In this document: positions 1 through 9,532 of the stretch, piece after piece
How the letters are laid out: each line of letters starts with the position of its first letter
How positions within the stretch are numbered: position 1 is the first letter of the stretch
NCBI GenBank assembly: GCA_009694285.1
Contig: SHVK01000002.1
Location: 1 to 64,000 of the forward strand
DNA: 64,000 nucleotides
Source: Candidatus Nanopelagicaceae bacterium
Lineage (GTDB): Bacteria; Actinomycetota; Actinomycetes; Nanopelagicales; Nanopelagicaceae
Direction: 5' to 3'
Notes under the pieces: generated by a model
What the model was told of the DNA's origin: nothing
What the model saw: only the letters and a program-made list of their open reading frames with translations
The model's database searches: none
Translations under genes and position numbers: made by a program

Positions 1-1188
1 GGCAAAGTAACAATCCCAGGTTTTCGGAAAGGCAAAGTTCCATCACATCTAATTGATCAACGTGTTGGACGCGCTGCAGTGCTTGATGAAGCAATCAATA
101 TTGCAATCCCAGTTCTTTATATGGAAGCTGCTCGCGAACATGAAGTGCGGGTGATTGGTCGACCAGAAGTTGATATCACTGAACTGGTTGATAATGAAAA
201 ATTAGCATTCACCATAGAGGTTGATGTTCGTCCTAAATTAGATTTACCTTCACTTGAAGGAATCAAATTAACTGTTGATCCTGTTGATGTTTCTGAAAAA
301 GATATTGATGAGCAAGTAGAAGCTCTTCGTGTTCGTTTCGGAACTCTTTCAACTGTAGAAAAAACAGTTGAGAACGGCAATTTTGTTTCAATCGATTTGA
401 TTGCCCGCATTGATGGAAAAGAAGTAGATGGTGGCAGTGCAAATAATCTTTCCTACGAAGTCGGAACCGATCGAATGATTCCTGGCCTTGATGCAGCACT
501 TATCGGATTAAATGCAGCAGAGAGCAAGATTTTTAAATCAGAACTTTACGGAACTGAAGTCGGTCAATTAGCTGATATCGAAGTTAAATTAAATGCCGTC
601 AAACACCGTGAACTTCCACCACTTGATGATTCATTTGCCCAACTTGCAAGTGAGTTCGACACACTCGCTCAACTGCGCGATGATGTTAAATCTCGTTTAG
701 CGCGTTTGAAATCTCTTGAGCAAGGAACACAAGCTCGCGACAAGTTACTCGAGTACTTATTAGCGAATACAAAAGTGCCTCTGCCAGAAAAATTCGTTGA
801 AGCAGAAGTAAATGCTCACTTAGAACCAGAAGGACGATTAGAAGATGCAGCACACCGTGTTGAAGTTGAAGCAGATGTGCGCAAATCACTAACAAATAAT
901 TTCTTGCTTGATTCAATTGTTGATGCTGAAAAAGTTGATGTTTCAGAAGCAGAGTTAACTGAATTCATTATTCGTTCAGCGATGCGTTATGGAATGCCTC
1001 CTGAACAGTTTGCGCAAGAAGTTGCCCAAGCCGGTCAGATCTCATCTCTGGTGGCTGATGTAGCGCGCACCAAAGCGTTGGCAGTAATTCTTGAGCAGTG
1101 CAAAGTGGTTGATAGCAAAGGCAAGGTGGTAGATCTTGAAGCCCTTCGTCCGCCAGCAGCCATCGAAAGCGCACCTGCCGAGAGTTAA
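1..1188 (+). CDS. tig: Trigger factor, 5'-truncated by the window edge
   Basis: Ribosome-associated peptidyl-prolyl isomerase and chaperone that meets nascent chains at the exit tunnel. The reading frame is open from base 1 and begins inside the ribosome-binding signature (GFRKGKVP is visible at codons 7-14), so roughly the first 40 residues lie outside the window. A central FKBP-like PPIase domain (around codons 150-250) and the helical C-terminal chaperone domain follow, ending at TAA. About 395 codons are present, consistent with a full protein near 430-440 residues. The adjacent clpP1-clpP2-clpX genes form the usual actinobacterial proteostasis neighbourhood. Identity is secure; only the start is missing. 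Confidence 0.96.
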   Translation, partial: GKVTIPGFRKGKVPSHLIDQRVGRAAVLDEAINIAIPVLYMEAAREHEVRVIGRPEVDITELVDNEKLAFTIEVDVRPKLDLPSLEGIKLTVDPVDVSEKDIDEQVEALRVRFGTLSTVEKTVENGNFVSIDLIARIDGKEVDGGSANNLSYEVGTDRMIPGLDAALIGLNAAESKIFKSELYGTEVGQLADIEVKLNAVKHRELPPLDDSFAQLASEFDTLAQLRDDVKSRLARLKSLEQGTQARDKLLEYLLANTKVPLPEKFVEAEVNAHLEPEGRLEDAAHRVEVEADVRKSLTNNFLLDSIVDAEKVDVSEAELTEFIIRSAMRYGMPPEQFAQEVAQAGQISSLVADVARTKALAVILEQCKVVDSKGKVVDLEALRPPAAIESAPAES

Positions 1189-1194
1189 TTTCTG

Positions 1195-1212
1195 CTTGCG
1201 CTCAGAGCGAAC
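1195..1212 (+). promoter_or_regulatory. Candidate ClgR operator upstream of clpP1P2
   Basis: CGCTCAGAGCGAAC at 1199-1212 fits, base for base, the core and right flank of the ClgR consensus recalled for corynebacteria (CGCYNANRGCGWWS); the left flank fits less well. ClgR is the activator of clp genes in Actinobacteria. The site lies about 130 bases before clpP1, a reasonable activator position. No ClgR gene is in the window, so this rests on motif and context only. Confidence 0.5.
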
Positions 1213-1301
1213 ATTGGTCAATATCAGCGCCTTTTAGGGCAGTTTTGAGTTAACTAACCTTTGCTGCGGAAGTAAAACCCTGCGCCAATTGTTAAGGTAG
1301 A

Positions 1302-1307
1302 TATAAC
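1302..1307 (+). promoter_or_regulatory. Putative -10 element for clpP1P2
   Basis: TATAAC lies 32 bases before the clpP1 GTG, giving a predicted start of transcription near 1314 and a short leader with the AGGAGG ribosome site. No convincing -35 hexamer stands 16-19 bases upstream, which would be compatible with activator dependence (see the ClgR box). Confidence 0.35.
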
Positions 1308-1339
1308 GTTCACGTACTCAATAACTGCAGGAGGATTTT

Positions 1340-1966
1340 GTGGGAATTATTACTCCCGATAGCCAGATCTCAAACGCTAGCCGTTCAAGTGGTGGCGGAT
1401 TAGATGATGAGGTCTACCAACGCTTACTTCGTGAGCGAATCATCTTCCTTGGTTCGGTAGTCGAAGATTCAATGGCAAACGCCATTGCAGCTCAGATGTT
1501 GTTGCTATCTGCTGAAGATTCTGAAAAAGATATTTATCTTTACATCAACTCACCTGGTGGTTCAGTAACAGCAGGTATGGCAATTTACGACACCATGCAA
1601 TACATCAAAAATGATGTCGCAACTGTTGCAATGGGACTTGCTGCATCAATGGGTCAATTCCTACTTTGTGCGGGTGCACCTGGAAAACGTTATGCACTTC
1701 CACATGCACGCATCATGATGCACCAACCTTCTGGTGGAATCGGTGGAACTGCAAGCGATATTAAAATTCAAGCAGAGCAAATGGCTTACACCAAAAAAAC
1801 TTTAGCAGATTTGATCGCTGAACACACCGGACAAAAAGCCGAAACTATTCAAGCTGATTCTGATCGTGATCGTTGGTTTACCGCAGACGCAGCCAAAGAG
1901 TATGGCTTTGTAGATCACGTGGTTCGCTCTGCTAATCAAGTTTCTGGAAATGGTGGAACCGCCTGA
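1340..1966 (+). CDS. clpP1: ATP-dependent Clp protease proteolytic subunit 1
   Basis: Serine protease subunit of the Clp barrel; degrades unfolded or tagged proteins fed by ClpX or ClpC. The catalytic triad is readable as S103 (in AASMGQ), H128 (in MMHQPS) and D177 (in SDRDRWF). Length 208 residues is typical. The start is a GTG set by a strong AGGAGG at 1329-1334. The stop overlaps the clpP2 start by one base (TGATG), so the two subunits are translationally coupled. Actinobacteria usually carry two paralogous ClpP subunits that form a mixed ClpP1P2 tetradecamer; the tandem pair here fits that. Confidence 0.96.
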   Translation: MGIITPDSQISNASRSSGGGLDDEVYQRLLRERIIFLGSVVEDSMANAIAAQMLLLSAEDSEKDIYLYINSPGGSVTAGMAIYDTMQYIKNDVATVAMGLAASMGQFLLCAGAPGKRYALPHARIMMHQPSGGIGGTASDIKIQAEQMAYTKKTLADLIAEHTGQKAETIQADSDRDRWFTADAAKEYGFVDHVVRSANQVSGNGGTA

Positions 1967-2631
1967 TGAATAACAATTTTGAATCGAAGGGAAGCAATCA
2001 GATGCAAGAAAATATTGGTCAGATAACCAGTCGTTATGTGCTTCCAGTAATTGAAGAAAAAACTTCATATGGATATAAGCGCATGGATCCATATACAAAA
2101 TTATTTGAAGAGCGAATTATCTTTATTGGAACACCAATTGATGACACAGTTGCGAACGATGTGATGGCGCAATTACTAACTCTTGAATCAATGGATCCAG
2201 ATCGTGACATTATGCTTTACATAAATTCACCAGGTGGATCATTCACAGCGTTAACCGCGATCTATGACACGATGCAATTTGTACGCCCAGACATCATGAC
2301 AATCTGTCTTGGACAAGCCGCATCTGCAGCAGCAATCATTCTTACCGGTGGAACAAAAGGTAAGCGTTATGCCCTAGAAAATTCACGAATCTTGTTACAT
2401 CAACCTTCAAGTGAAGGTGGCGGACAGGGATCTGATATTGAAATTCAAGCAGCTGAAATCATGAGAATGCGTGGCTTACTTGAGACGATGTTGGCAAAAC
2501 ACTCTTCTCGCTCAGTAGACCAAATTGCAAAAGATATTGATCGCGACAAGATTCTTACCGCAGCCGAAGCCGTTGAGTGGGGCTTAATTGATCAAGTACT
2601 TGCAACTCGCAAAGCTGGCGCTCCTAAATAA
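1966..2631 (+). CDS. clpP2: ATP-dependent Clp protease proteolytic subunit 2
   Basis: Second ClpP subunit, 221 residues from the first ATG. Triad residues appear as S120 (in GQAASAAA), H145 (in LLHQPSS) and D194 (in IDRDK). The N-terminal extension before the conserved core contains another ATG (2002, preceded by AAGGGAAG), so the mature protein could be about 12 residues shorter. It starts on the last base of the clpP1 stop and is followed two bases later by the MFS gene, so the three may share a transcript. It is probably the partner ring of a ClpP1P2 complex. Confidence 0.95.
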   Translation: MNNNFESKGSNQMQENIGQITSRYVLPVIEEKTSYGYKRMDPYTKLFEERIIFIGTPIDDTVANDVMAQLLTLESMDPDRDIMLYINSPGGSFTALTAIYDTMQFVRPDIMTICLGQAASAAAIILTGGTKGKRYALENSRILLHQPSSEGGGQGSDIEIQAAEIMRMRGLLETMLAKHSSRSVDQIAKDIDRDKILTAAEAVEWGLIDQVLATRKAGAPK

Positions 2632-2633
2632 AG

Positions 2634-3893
2634 ATGAGTATTGAAAAGGGCGATACAACTTCTGCACAACTTTCGCTCTTCTCGTACCCTGATTTTCGAA
2701 CTCTCTGGATCTCTGGTTTATTTGTAAATCTTGCTGCCGCTGCATTTCCAGTCGCACTCGCAATTGCGGTTTTAGATGCTGGCGGTGATGCAGCTGCTCT
2801 TGGTTTAATTCTCGCGGCAAGACTCACCTCTTCAGTTTTGTTTGCCTTACTTGCTGGAGTTTTAACTGATCGACTATCCCGCAAAAAAGTAATGTTCTGG
2901 GCAGATTTTCTGCGCGGAATTCTCTCTGTCGTAATCGTTTTTACAACTGATGCTCCACTTTGGTTTTTTGCGGTAATTCTTTTTGTTATGGGTGCAGGAG
3001 AGGCGTTTATTTTTCCGGCATCTGGCGCGATACTCCCAAGTATTTTGCCTGAAGATAAATTGCCAAGTGGAAATGCATTTCGAAGTATTTCAATTCGCTT
3101 AACTGCAATTGTTGGACCAGGCATTGGTGGCGCATTGATTGCATTGACTGGAAGCAAAGTAACATTTTTAGCATTAGGAATTCTCTTTTTTGTGGGTTCA
3201 ATTTTGATTTTGCCAATTAAAGAAAACCGCGAAGGTGAAACTCCACACGATAGTGGTTCTATGTTTCACGAAATTCGCGAAGGAATTAGATTAGTTAAAT
3301 CAATTCCTTGGATTGCCGCCTGTTTGCTGGGTGTTTCGATTCCATTGATGTTAATTATTGGGGTTGAAAGTGTTTTCTTGCCAATTATCAGTCGCCGTGA
3401 ATTTGGTGGTGATCAGGTATTTGCGATATCACTAATTGCTTTCAGTGTCGGTGCAACTATTACGGCAATTATTGGCTCAAAATACAAAACCAATCGCCCC
3501 GGATTAATTTCCAACATCTCTTGGATGTTTTTTATAGCAATACCAATTTCACTTGCATTTCCATTTGCTCCATGGTTTGTAATTTTTTGTTATTTCATAG
3601 CAGGTGCTGCCACTGAACCATATGGAATCCATTGGCCAAGTGCGATTCAACGTGAAGTGCCGCGCGAATTTCAAGGGCGGGTATTTAGTCTTGATTACTT
3701 AGTCTCTCTTGGTTTGATTCCAATTGGAATGGCGTTGGCTGCTCCAATGACATCAGCCGTCGGAGAAACCAGATATTTTATAATTGCTGCTGCAGTTCAT
3801 TTGGTCTGCATCGGAGCAACGCTTTGTGTGCCAGGCGTCTGGGAGTTGAAAAATCCCGCTAAGTCCTCTCAGAGCGAACAGGATTTACCCTAA
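2634..3893 (+). CDS. MFS transporter, DHA3/MFS_3-like
   Basis: Integral membrane transporter of 419 residues with about 12 hydrophobic segments. The loop after the second helix reads GVLTDRLSRKKV, the major-facilitator motif A region (D-R-x-x-R/K). The layout resembles the MefA/enterobactin-exporter branch of MFS, whose members export small molecules by proton antiport; the substrate cannot be read from sequence. It begins two bases after clpP2 with no good ribosome site of its own, implying coupling to the clp transcript, an unusual position between clpP2 and clpX. Assignment to the superfamily is firm, the substrate unknown. Confidence 0.85.
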   Translation: MSIEKGDTTSAQLSLFSYPDFRTLWISGLFVNLAAAAFPVALAIAVLDAGGDAAALGLILAARLTSSVLFALLAGVLTDRLSRKKVMFWADFLRGILSVVIVFTTDAPLWFFAVILFVMGAGEAFIFPASGAILPSILPEDKLPSGNAFRSISIRLTAIVGPGIGGALIALTGSKVTFLALGILFFVGSILILPIKENREGETPHDSGSMFHEIREGIRLVKSIPWIAACLLGVSIPLMLIIGVESVFLPIISRREFGGDQVFAISLIAFSVGATITAIIGSKYKTNRPGLISNISWMFFIAIPISLAFPFAPWFVIFCYFIAGAATEPYGIHWPSAIQREVPREFQGRVFSLDYLVSLGLIPIGMALAAPMTSAVGETRYFIIAAAVHLVCIGATLCVPGVWELKNPAKSSQSEQDLP

Positions 3894-3921
3894 AAGCAGC
3901 GCTTAAAAGTTGCGATTGATT

Positions 3922-3933
3922 TACTATTTATCT
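3922..3933 (+). promoter_or_regulatory. -10 element placed for leaderless clpX mRNA
   Basis: TACTAT (3922-3927) ends six bases before the ATG at 3934, which puts the predicted transcription start on or next to the start codon. There is no Shine-Dalgarno sequence before this ATG, which supports leaderless translation. A -35 is not evident. Confidence 0.5.
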
Positions 3934-5196
3934 ATGACTCGCATCGGTGAAAGTAGCGAACTGCTCAAATGTTCTTTCTGTGGCAAATCCCAGAAACAAG
4001 TTAAGAAGTTAATCGCCGGCCCTGGTGTTTATATCTGCGATGAGTGCATTGAACTTTGTAATGAAATTATTATTGAAGAGTTGAGTGAGAGTTCAAATTT
4101 CACTCTAACGGAGTTACCTAAACCTCATGAGATTTTTGAATTTCTAAATCAATATGTAATCGGACAAGACCGGGCCAAGAAATCCCTCTCTGTTTCTGTT
4201 TACAATCACTATAAGCGGATTCAAGCCGGAGATGGCAAAAAAGATGATTCAATTGAGATCGCAAAAAGCAATATTTTATTGTTGGGACCTACCGGCTGTG
4301 GCAAAACTTTATTGGCCCAAACTTTAGCGCGCATGTTAAATGTTCCATTTGCTATAGCTGATGCAACTGCTTTGACTGAAGCAGGTTATGTTGGCGAAGA
4401 TGTAGAAAATATTTTGCTTAAATTAATTCAAGCCGCAGACTTTGATGTTAAACGAGCTGAGCGCGGAATTATTTATATAGATGAGATTGATAAAGTTGCC
4501 CGCAAAAGTGAAAATCCTTCAATTACCCGCGATGTTTCTGGTGAAGGTGTGCAACAAGCACTGCTCAAGATTATTGAAGGAACAACCGCTTCAGTTCCTC
4601 CACAAGGCGGACGAAAGCATCCACATCAAGAATTTATTCAAATCGATACAACAAATGTTTTATTTATTGTTGGTGGTGCATTTTCTGGATTAGAAAAGAT
4701 TATCGAATCGCGATTGGGTGCAAAAGGGCTTGGCTTTAATGCGACCTTGCAAAGTGCCGAAGAACGCAAAGCAGTAGATATTTTTAGCAGTGTCATGCCT
4801 GAAGATTTATTAAAATTTGGCATGATTCCAGAATTTATTGGTCGCTTACCGGTAATCACAAATGTTGACAGCCTTGATCACGAGGCGCTGATGCAGATTT
4901 TGACGGAACCAAAAAATGCCCTCATCAAACAATATGTGCGACTTTTCGAACTTGACGATATAGATCTTGCTTTTGAACCTAAAGCTTTGACATCAATTGC
5001 AGATTTGGCGATCAAGCGGGGAACAGGTGCCCGAGGATTACGTGCAATTCTTGAAGAGGTTTTATTACCAGTGATGTTTGATGCGCCGAGTGCAAAAAAC
5101 ATTGCAAAAGTAATTGTGACCCAAGCGGTTGTGATTGATCACGCCGCCCCGACTTTGATTCCACGTACAGGTGATGCGCAGGAGAAAAGCGCTTAA
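3934..5196 (+). CDS. clpX: ATP-dependent Clp protease ATPase subunit ClpX
   Basis: AAA+ unfoldase that delivers substrates to ClpP. From the ATG at 3934 the protein is 420 residues. It carries an N-terminal zinc-binding domain (Cys13, 16, 35, 38), Walker A GPTGCGKT (118-125), Walker B with IIYIDEID, the pore RKH motif in GGRKHPHQ and a ClpP-docking loop of the IGF type, here LGF in GLGFNA. A TTG codon at 3910 would add eight residues, but the CxxC region is preceded normally from 3934 and a -10 element sits just upstream. It is separated from clpP1P2 by the MFS gene, so it probably has its own promoter. Confidence 0.95.
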   Translation: MTRIGESSELLKCSFCGKSQKQVKKLIAGPGVYICDECIELCNEIIIEELSESSNFTLTELPKPHEIFEFLNQYVIGQDRAKKSLSVSVYNHYKRIQAGDGKKDDSIEIAKSNILLLGPTGCGKTLLAQTLARMLNVPFAIADATALTEAGYVGEDVENILLKLIQAADFDVKRAERGIIYIDEIDKVARKSENPSITRDVSGEGVQQALLKIIEGTTASVPPQGGRKHPHQEFIQIDTTNVLFIVGGAFSGLEKIIESRLGAKGLGFNATLQSAEERKAVDIFSSVMPEDLLKFGMIPEFIGRLPVITNVDSLDHEALMQILTEPKNALIKQYVRLFELDDIDLAFEPKALTSIADLAIKRGTGARGLRAILEEVLLPVMFDAPSAKNIAKVIVTQAVVIDHAAPTLIPRTGDAQEKSA

Positions 5197-5200
5197 GCCC

Positions 5201-5212
5201 TAAGATTGCCCC
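5201..5212 (+). promoter_or_regulatory. -10 element placed for leaderless valS mRNA
   Basis: TAAGAT (5201-5206) is followed by six bases and then the valS ATG. No ribosome-binding site fits between. The element lies in the 16-base gap after the clpX stop. Confidence 0.5.
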
Positions 5213-7816
5213 ATGAGCGGACAGGGCAATGAACTAGCAGCACATTTTGACCCTGCTGAAATAGAAGCGCCTTTATACGCATCTTGGGTGGAACGCGGTT
5301 ATTTCAAAGTAGATGCAAACTCGCAGCGGCCACCATTTTGCATTGTTATCCCGCCGCCCAATGTGACTGGCAGTTTGCATATTGGTCACGCTCTCGATCA
5401 CACCTTGCAAGATATTTTAATTAGACGCCGACGAATGCAAGGTTATGAAGCACTGTGGTTGCCAGGAATGGACCACGCTGGAATTGCAACTCAAAATGTT
5501 GTTGAAAAACAATTAGCAGCAGATGGTTTATCACGTCATGACTTGGGGCGCGAAAAATTTCTTGAAAAAGTTTGGAGTTGGAAAGCCGAATCTGGCGGAG
5601 CAATCTTGGACCAAATGCGTCGGTTAGGTGACAGTGTTGATTGGAGCCGTGAACGGTTCACCATGGATCCCGGACTGTCCGAGGCTGTGCTGACCATCTT
5701 CAAAAAGTTATATGACCATGAGTTAATTTATCGCGCTGAGCGAATTATTAACTGGTGTCCTCGTTGTTTGACGGCATTGTCAGATATTGAAGTAGAACAT
5801 CAAGATGATTCAGGTGAATTTGTTTCCATTAAATATGGAGAAGGTGACGCAACAATAACTGTCGCGACCACAAGACCGGAAACAATGCTGGGAGATGGTG
5901 CGGTAGCGGTGCACCCTGATGATCCACGTTACAAGTCAATGATCGGCACTAAAATTTTATTGCCGCTTGTTAACCGAATGATTCCGATCATCGCTGATGA
6001 ATTAGTGGATCCAGATTTCGGAACCGGAGCAGTAAAAGTTACCGCCGCTCATGACCCTAATGACTTTGAAATGGCGATTCGTCACAATGTTCCTTTTGTA
6101 GTGATCATGAATGAACATGGGATTATGGATGGCACTGGCACTGAGTTTGATGGAATGGATCGCTTTGTTGCTCGAGTTGCCGTTGTTGCAAAATTAAAAG
6201 AGATGGGTCGAGTTGTTTCTGAAAAACGTCCATATATTCATGCGGTTGGACACTGCTCGCGTTGCGAAACAACTGTCGAACCAAGACTGTCAAAGCAATG
6301 GTTTGTGAAAGTTGCACCACTTGCAAAAGCAGCCGGAGATGCGGTTCGGAGTGGTCAAGTAAAAATCGAACCACCTGAATTAGCACCGCGATACTTTGAT
6401 TGGGTCGACAATATGCATGACTGGTGTATCTCACGCCAACTTTGGTGGGGACATCGAATTCCAGTTTGGTATGGACCAAGTGGTGAAGTCGCAGTTGTCG
6501 GGCCTGGGGAAGTAGCACCAACTGGATGGGAACAAGATCCAGATGTTTTGGATACCTGGTTCTCATCAGCCCTTTGGCCATTTTCAACATTAGGTTGGCC
6601 ACAGCAAAGTGCTGATTTAAAGAAGTTTTATCCAACAAGTGTTTTAGTAACTGGGTATGACATTTTATTTTTTTGGGTAGCAAGAATGATGATTTTTGGT
6701 TTATTTGCGATGGATGGCGAGCAACCATTTGATGTAATTGCACTTCATGGATTAGTTCGCGATAAAAATGGTAAGAAAATGAGCAAGAGCCGTGGCAATA
6801 CGATAGATCCGATTGAGTTTATGGATCGTTACGGTGCAGATGCATTGAGATTTACTCTTGCTAGAGGTGCAAATCCAGGAACTGACCAAGCACTTGCAGA
6901 AGAGTGGGTTGGCGGTTCACGAAATTTTGCAACAAAACTATGGAATGCAACCAGATTTGCACTTATGAATGGCGCCACTGTTGATCGTCCACTGCCAAAG
7001 CTAAGTGAATTGAGCGCGATTGATTCTTGGATATTGAGTCGTTGCAATGAAACAGTTGCTGAAGTCGATCAATTATTAGAAAAATTTGAATTTAGTAGAG
7101 CTTGTGAAATTTTGTATCACTTTGCTTGGGATGATTTTTGCGACTGGTATTTAGAGCTATCTAAATCTGCGATAGCAGAAGGTGGCGCAGGGGCCAGCAA
7201 TGCGCAAGCGGTGATTGGTCATGTCTTAGATACTTTGTTGCGATTGTTGCACCCAGTAATGCCATTTATTACTGAAACTTTGTGGGTTCGCTTAACTGGC
7301 GGAGAGTCACTTGTTATTGCAAAATGGCCGTCAGCAGATAATTCATATATTGATTCAACTTCAACCATTGCAATGGATAAAGTAAAAGCAGTAATTACAG
7401 AGGTGCGCCGTTTTAGAAGTGACCAAGGGTTAAAGCCAACGCAATTTATTCCAGGAAGTTTTGCAAATCTTTCGAGTGATGGTATTGATAAATTTGAATC
7501 AGCACTCAGAAATGTTTTGAAACTATCTACCCCTGAGAGTTCTTTTGCAGCATCAGCATCTCTGGCGATAGGTGCAGTAACAATTGATCTTGATTTATCT
7601 GGAACTGTAGATGTAGTGGCCGAACGGGCGAGATTGACTAAAGATCTAGCAACTGTAAGTAAAGATCGTGAAACTGCAATTTCAAAATTAGAAAATTCTG
7701 ATTTCATGGCGAAGGCGCCCGAGAAGGTTGTAGCCACAATTAGAGAGCGGCTAGCAACCTGTGATGCTGAAATTTCACGAATCAACGAGCGGCTTAGCGC
7801 TTTAGCAGGTTCATAA
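5213..7816 (+). CDS. valS: Valine--tRNA ligase
   Basis: Class Ia aminoacyl-tRNA synthetase charging tRNA-Val in the cytoplasm. At 867 residues it has the HIGH signature at 56-59, an editing (CP1) domain in between with the TTRPET motif, the KMSKS loop near residue 522, an anticodon-binding helical domain and a C-terminal coiled-coil arm rich in Lys/Glu/Arg. Overall architecture matches ValRS rather than IleRS or LeuRS. The gene is followed after three bases by folC, the usual actinobacterial order. The start follows a -10 element directly (see 5201). Confidence 0.97.
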   Translation: MSGQGNELAAHFDPAEIEAPLYASWVERGYFKVDANSQRPPFCIVIPPPNVTGSLHIGHALDHTLQDILIRRRRMQGYEALWLPGMDHAGIATQNVVEKQLAADGLSRHDLGREKFLEKVWSWKAESGGAILDQMRRLGDSVDWSRERFTMDPGLSEAVLTIFKKLYDHELIYRAERIINWCPRCLTALSDIEVEHQDDSGEFVSIKYGEGDATITVATTRPETMLGDGAVAVHPDDPRYKSMIGTKILLPLVNRMIPIIADELVDPDFGTGAVKVTAAHDPNDFEMAIRHNVPFVVIMNEHGIMDGTGTEFDGMDRFVARVAVVAKLKEMGRVVSEKRPYIHAVGHCSRCETTVEPRLSKQWFVKVAPLAKAAGDAVRSGQVKIEPPELAPRYFDWVDNMHDWCISRQLWWGHRIPVWYGPSGEVAVVGPGEVAPTGWEQDPDVLDTWFSSALWPFSTLGWPQQSADLKKFYPTSVLVTGYDILFFWVARMMIFGLFAMDGEQPFDVIALHGLVRDKNGKKMSKSRGNTIDPIEFMDRYGADALRFTLARGANPGTDQALAEEWVGGSRNFATKLWNATRFALMNGATVDRPLPKLSELSAIDSWILSRCNETVAEVDQLLEKFEFSRACEILYHFAWDDFCDWYLELSKSAIAEGGAGASNAQAVIGHVLDTLLRLLHPVMPFITETLWVRLTGGESLVIAKWPSADNSYIDSTSTIAMDKVKAVITEVRRFRSDQGLKPTQFIPGSFANLSSDGIDKFESALRNVLKLSTPESSFAASASLAIGAVTIDLDLSGTVDVVAERARLTKDLATVSKDRETAISKLENSDFMAKAPEKVVATIRERLATCDAEISRINERLSALAGS

Positions 7817-7819
7817 AAA

Positions 7820-9175
7820 ATGGCTAAAAGTTTGGATGCACAAGAAGAAGAAAAATTCATTCAGATTATGAAAGTTTTAGATGCCAAATGGCCAGAAAGT
7901 AAAATAGAACCATCGCTAGATCGCATTAAAGCACTCGTTGATATTCTTGGATCTCCACAAGATACTTTTCGATCAATTCATATTGCAGGTACAAATGGTA
8001 AAACTAGTACTTCACGGATGATCGACTCGCTCTTACAGGCATTTGAACTTCGGACTGGCAGATTTACCAGCCCACATCTTGAAACCCCCCTTGAGCGAAT
8101 TTCATTAAATGGAACTCCCATAACACCGACATTTTTCAATTACACATACACCGATATTGCCTCATATATTGATTTGATAGATCAACGAAGTGATAGCAAT
8201 GGAATACCACTTTCTTATTTTGAAGTAATGACAGCGATAGCTTTTGCGGCTTTTGCTGATGCACCAATAGATGTAGCAGTTTTAGAAGCAGGCATGGGTG
8301 GGGAGTGGGATGCCACCAATGTTGTCTCATCTGATGTGGCTGTCATGATGCCAATTGGCTTAGACCATCAAGAATATTTAGGTGAAACTATTGCTGAAAT
8401 TGCCGAAACAAAGGCTGGAATATTTGAAAGTGGAAAGCCGGTAGTTATGGCACATCAAGAAATGGAAGCGGCCCAAGTTTTGATGCGAAAAGCTGCCGAA
8501 ATGGAAGCGATTCCACTTCGTGAGGGACTTGATTTTGGAATTGAAAAACGATCCCTTGCTATTGGCGGTCAATTGCTCACAATCCAAGGGATCGGTGGCA
8601 CATATGAAGACATATTTTTGCCACTACATGGCAGGCACCAAGGTTCAAATGCCGCAGTTGCATTAATTACTATTGAAGCATTTCTAGGTGGTGGCTCAAA
8701 TGCATTAGATAGTGATGTAATTCGTGAGGGTTTTGCAAATGCATCATCTCCTGGCCGACTCGAAATTATGCGCCGGAATCCAACAGTCATGATTGATGCA
8801 GCGCACAATGCCCACGGTGCAATTGCGTTGTCGCAAGCGTTAGCTGAAGAGTTTACTTTTGATCGGGTCATTGCTGTTGTGGCAATTCTCGGTGATAAAG
8901 ATGTAGTTAAATTTTTAAATGAACTCTCTAAAGTTGCCGATGAAATTATTGTTACGCGCAACTCATCACCCCGTGCGATGCCGATCGAAGATTTAAAGCG
9001 AATTGCAGTTGATATTTTTGAAGAAGGAGCCGTTTCTGCGGCGCCATCTATTGCTGCTGCGATACAAGAGGCAGTTGAAAAGGCTAGCCAACCAAATGTT
9101 TCTATCGGAGTAGTTGTAACTGGGTCGGTTGTGACCGCAGGTGCTGCGCGGGCATTACTTAAAAGAGATAAGTAA
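7820..9175 (+). CDS. folC: Bifunctional folylpolyglutamate / dihydrofolate synthase
   Basis: Mur-ligase-family enzyme that adds glutamate to folates (and in many bacteria also to dihydropteroate). The 451-residue protein shows the ATP-binding loop GTNGKT at 57-62, the central-domain signature LEAGMGGEWDATN and the C-terminal DAAHNAHGA motif. The start codon is three bases after the valS stop, so it is very likely cotranscribed and perhaps translated by re-initiation. Which folate substrate is favoured cannot be told from sequence. Confidence 0.93.
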   Translation: MAKSLDAQEEEKFIQIMKVLDAKWPESKIEPSLDRIKALVDILGSPQDTFRSIHIAGTNGKTSTSRMIDSLLQAFELRTGRFTSPHLETPLERISLNGTPITPTFFNYTYTDIASYIDLIDQRSDSNGIPLSYFEVMTAIAFAAFADAPIDVAVLEAGMGGEWDATNVVSSDVAVMMPIGLDHQEYLGETIAEIAETKAGIFESGKPVVMAHQEMEAAQVLMRKAAEMEAIPLREGLDFGIEKRSLAIGGQLLTIQGIGGTYEDIFLPLHGRHQGSNAAVALITIEAFLGGGSNALDSDVIREGFANASSPGRLEIMRRNPTVMIDAAHNAHGAIALSQALAEEFTFDRVIAVVAILGDKDVVKFLNELSKVADEIIVTRNSSPRAMPIEDLKRIAVDIFEEGAVSAAPSIAAAIQEAVEKASQPNVSIGVVVTGSVVTAGAARALLKRDK

Positions 9176-9184
9176 GGAGTTATT

Positions 9185-9514
9185 GTGCGAATTTTAGGCG
9201 CCACAGTTTTAGTGATGGAGGCATTGACTCTTTCATTTGGATTATTACTTGCCATGTCTGCCACTACTTCAGTCCACGCCATCTGGCTATGGGCTGGTGG
9301 GGCATTAGCGCTGCTCTTAATTTTGACTGCCGGCCTTTTGAAGCGCAAAAGTGGCTGGATTATTGGCTCAATACTGCAGGTTGGTGTGCTCGCATATGGC
9401 TTTGTGGTCACGGCGATGTTTGCAATGGGGGCGCTCTACACCGCGCTCTGGATCGCTGCGATTGTGGTGGGGCGAAAGGGTGAGGCGGCCCGGGCTCGTC
9501 TGAGTGGAAGGTGA
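9185..9514 (+). CDS. Small membrane protein, DUF4233-like
   Basis: A 109-residue protein with about four hydrophobic segments and a basic C-terminal tail. Its position between folC and ndk and its hydropathy pattern fit the DUF4233 family, which occupies this slot across Actinobacteria and has no established function. The start is a GTG with AAGGAG a few bases upstream. I make no functional claim beyond membrane location. Confidence 0.8.
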   Translation: MRILGATVLVMEALTLSFGLLLAMSATTSVHAIWLWAGGALALLLILTAGLLKRKSGWIIGSILQVGVLAYGFVVTAMFAMGALYTALWIAAIVVGRKGEAARARLSGR

Positions 9515-9519
9515 GCCGA

Positions 9520-9532
9520 TACGCTTGCTCCC
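9520..9532 (+). promoter_or_regulatory. -10 element placed for leaderless ndk mRNA
   Basis: TACGCT (9520-9525) ends seven bases before the ndk ATG at 9533, without a ribosome site between. This supports the 9533 start over the internal ATG at 9542. Confidence 0.45.

Noticed and set aside
1227-1247. Terminator after tig (GCCT-TTTA-GGGC then AGTTTTG)
   Set aside because: Four-base-pair stem with a G-U pair; not distinguishable from chance.
6123-6743. Long antisense open frames within valS, ilvD, gatB, mreB and others
   Set aside because: They are shadows of strongly coding genes, rich in His/Gln/Leu or Ser/Thr as expected of reverse frames, with no start signals or family motifs.
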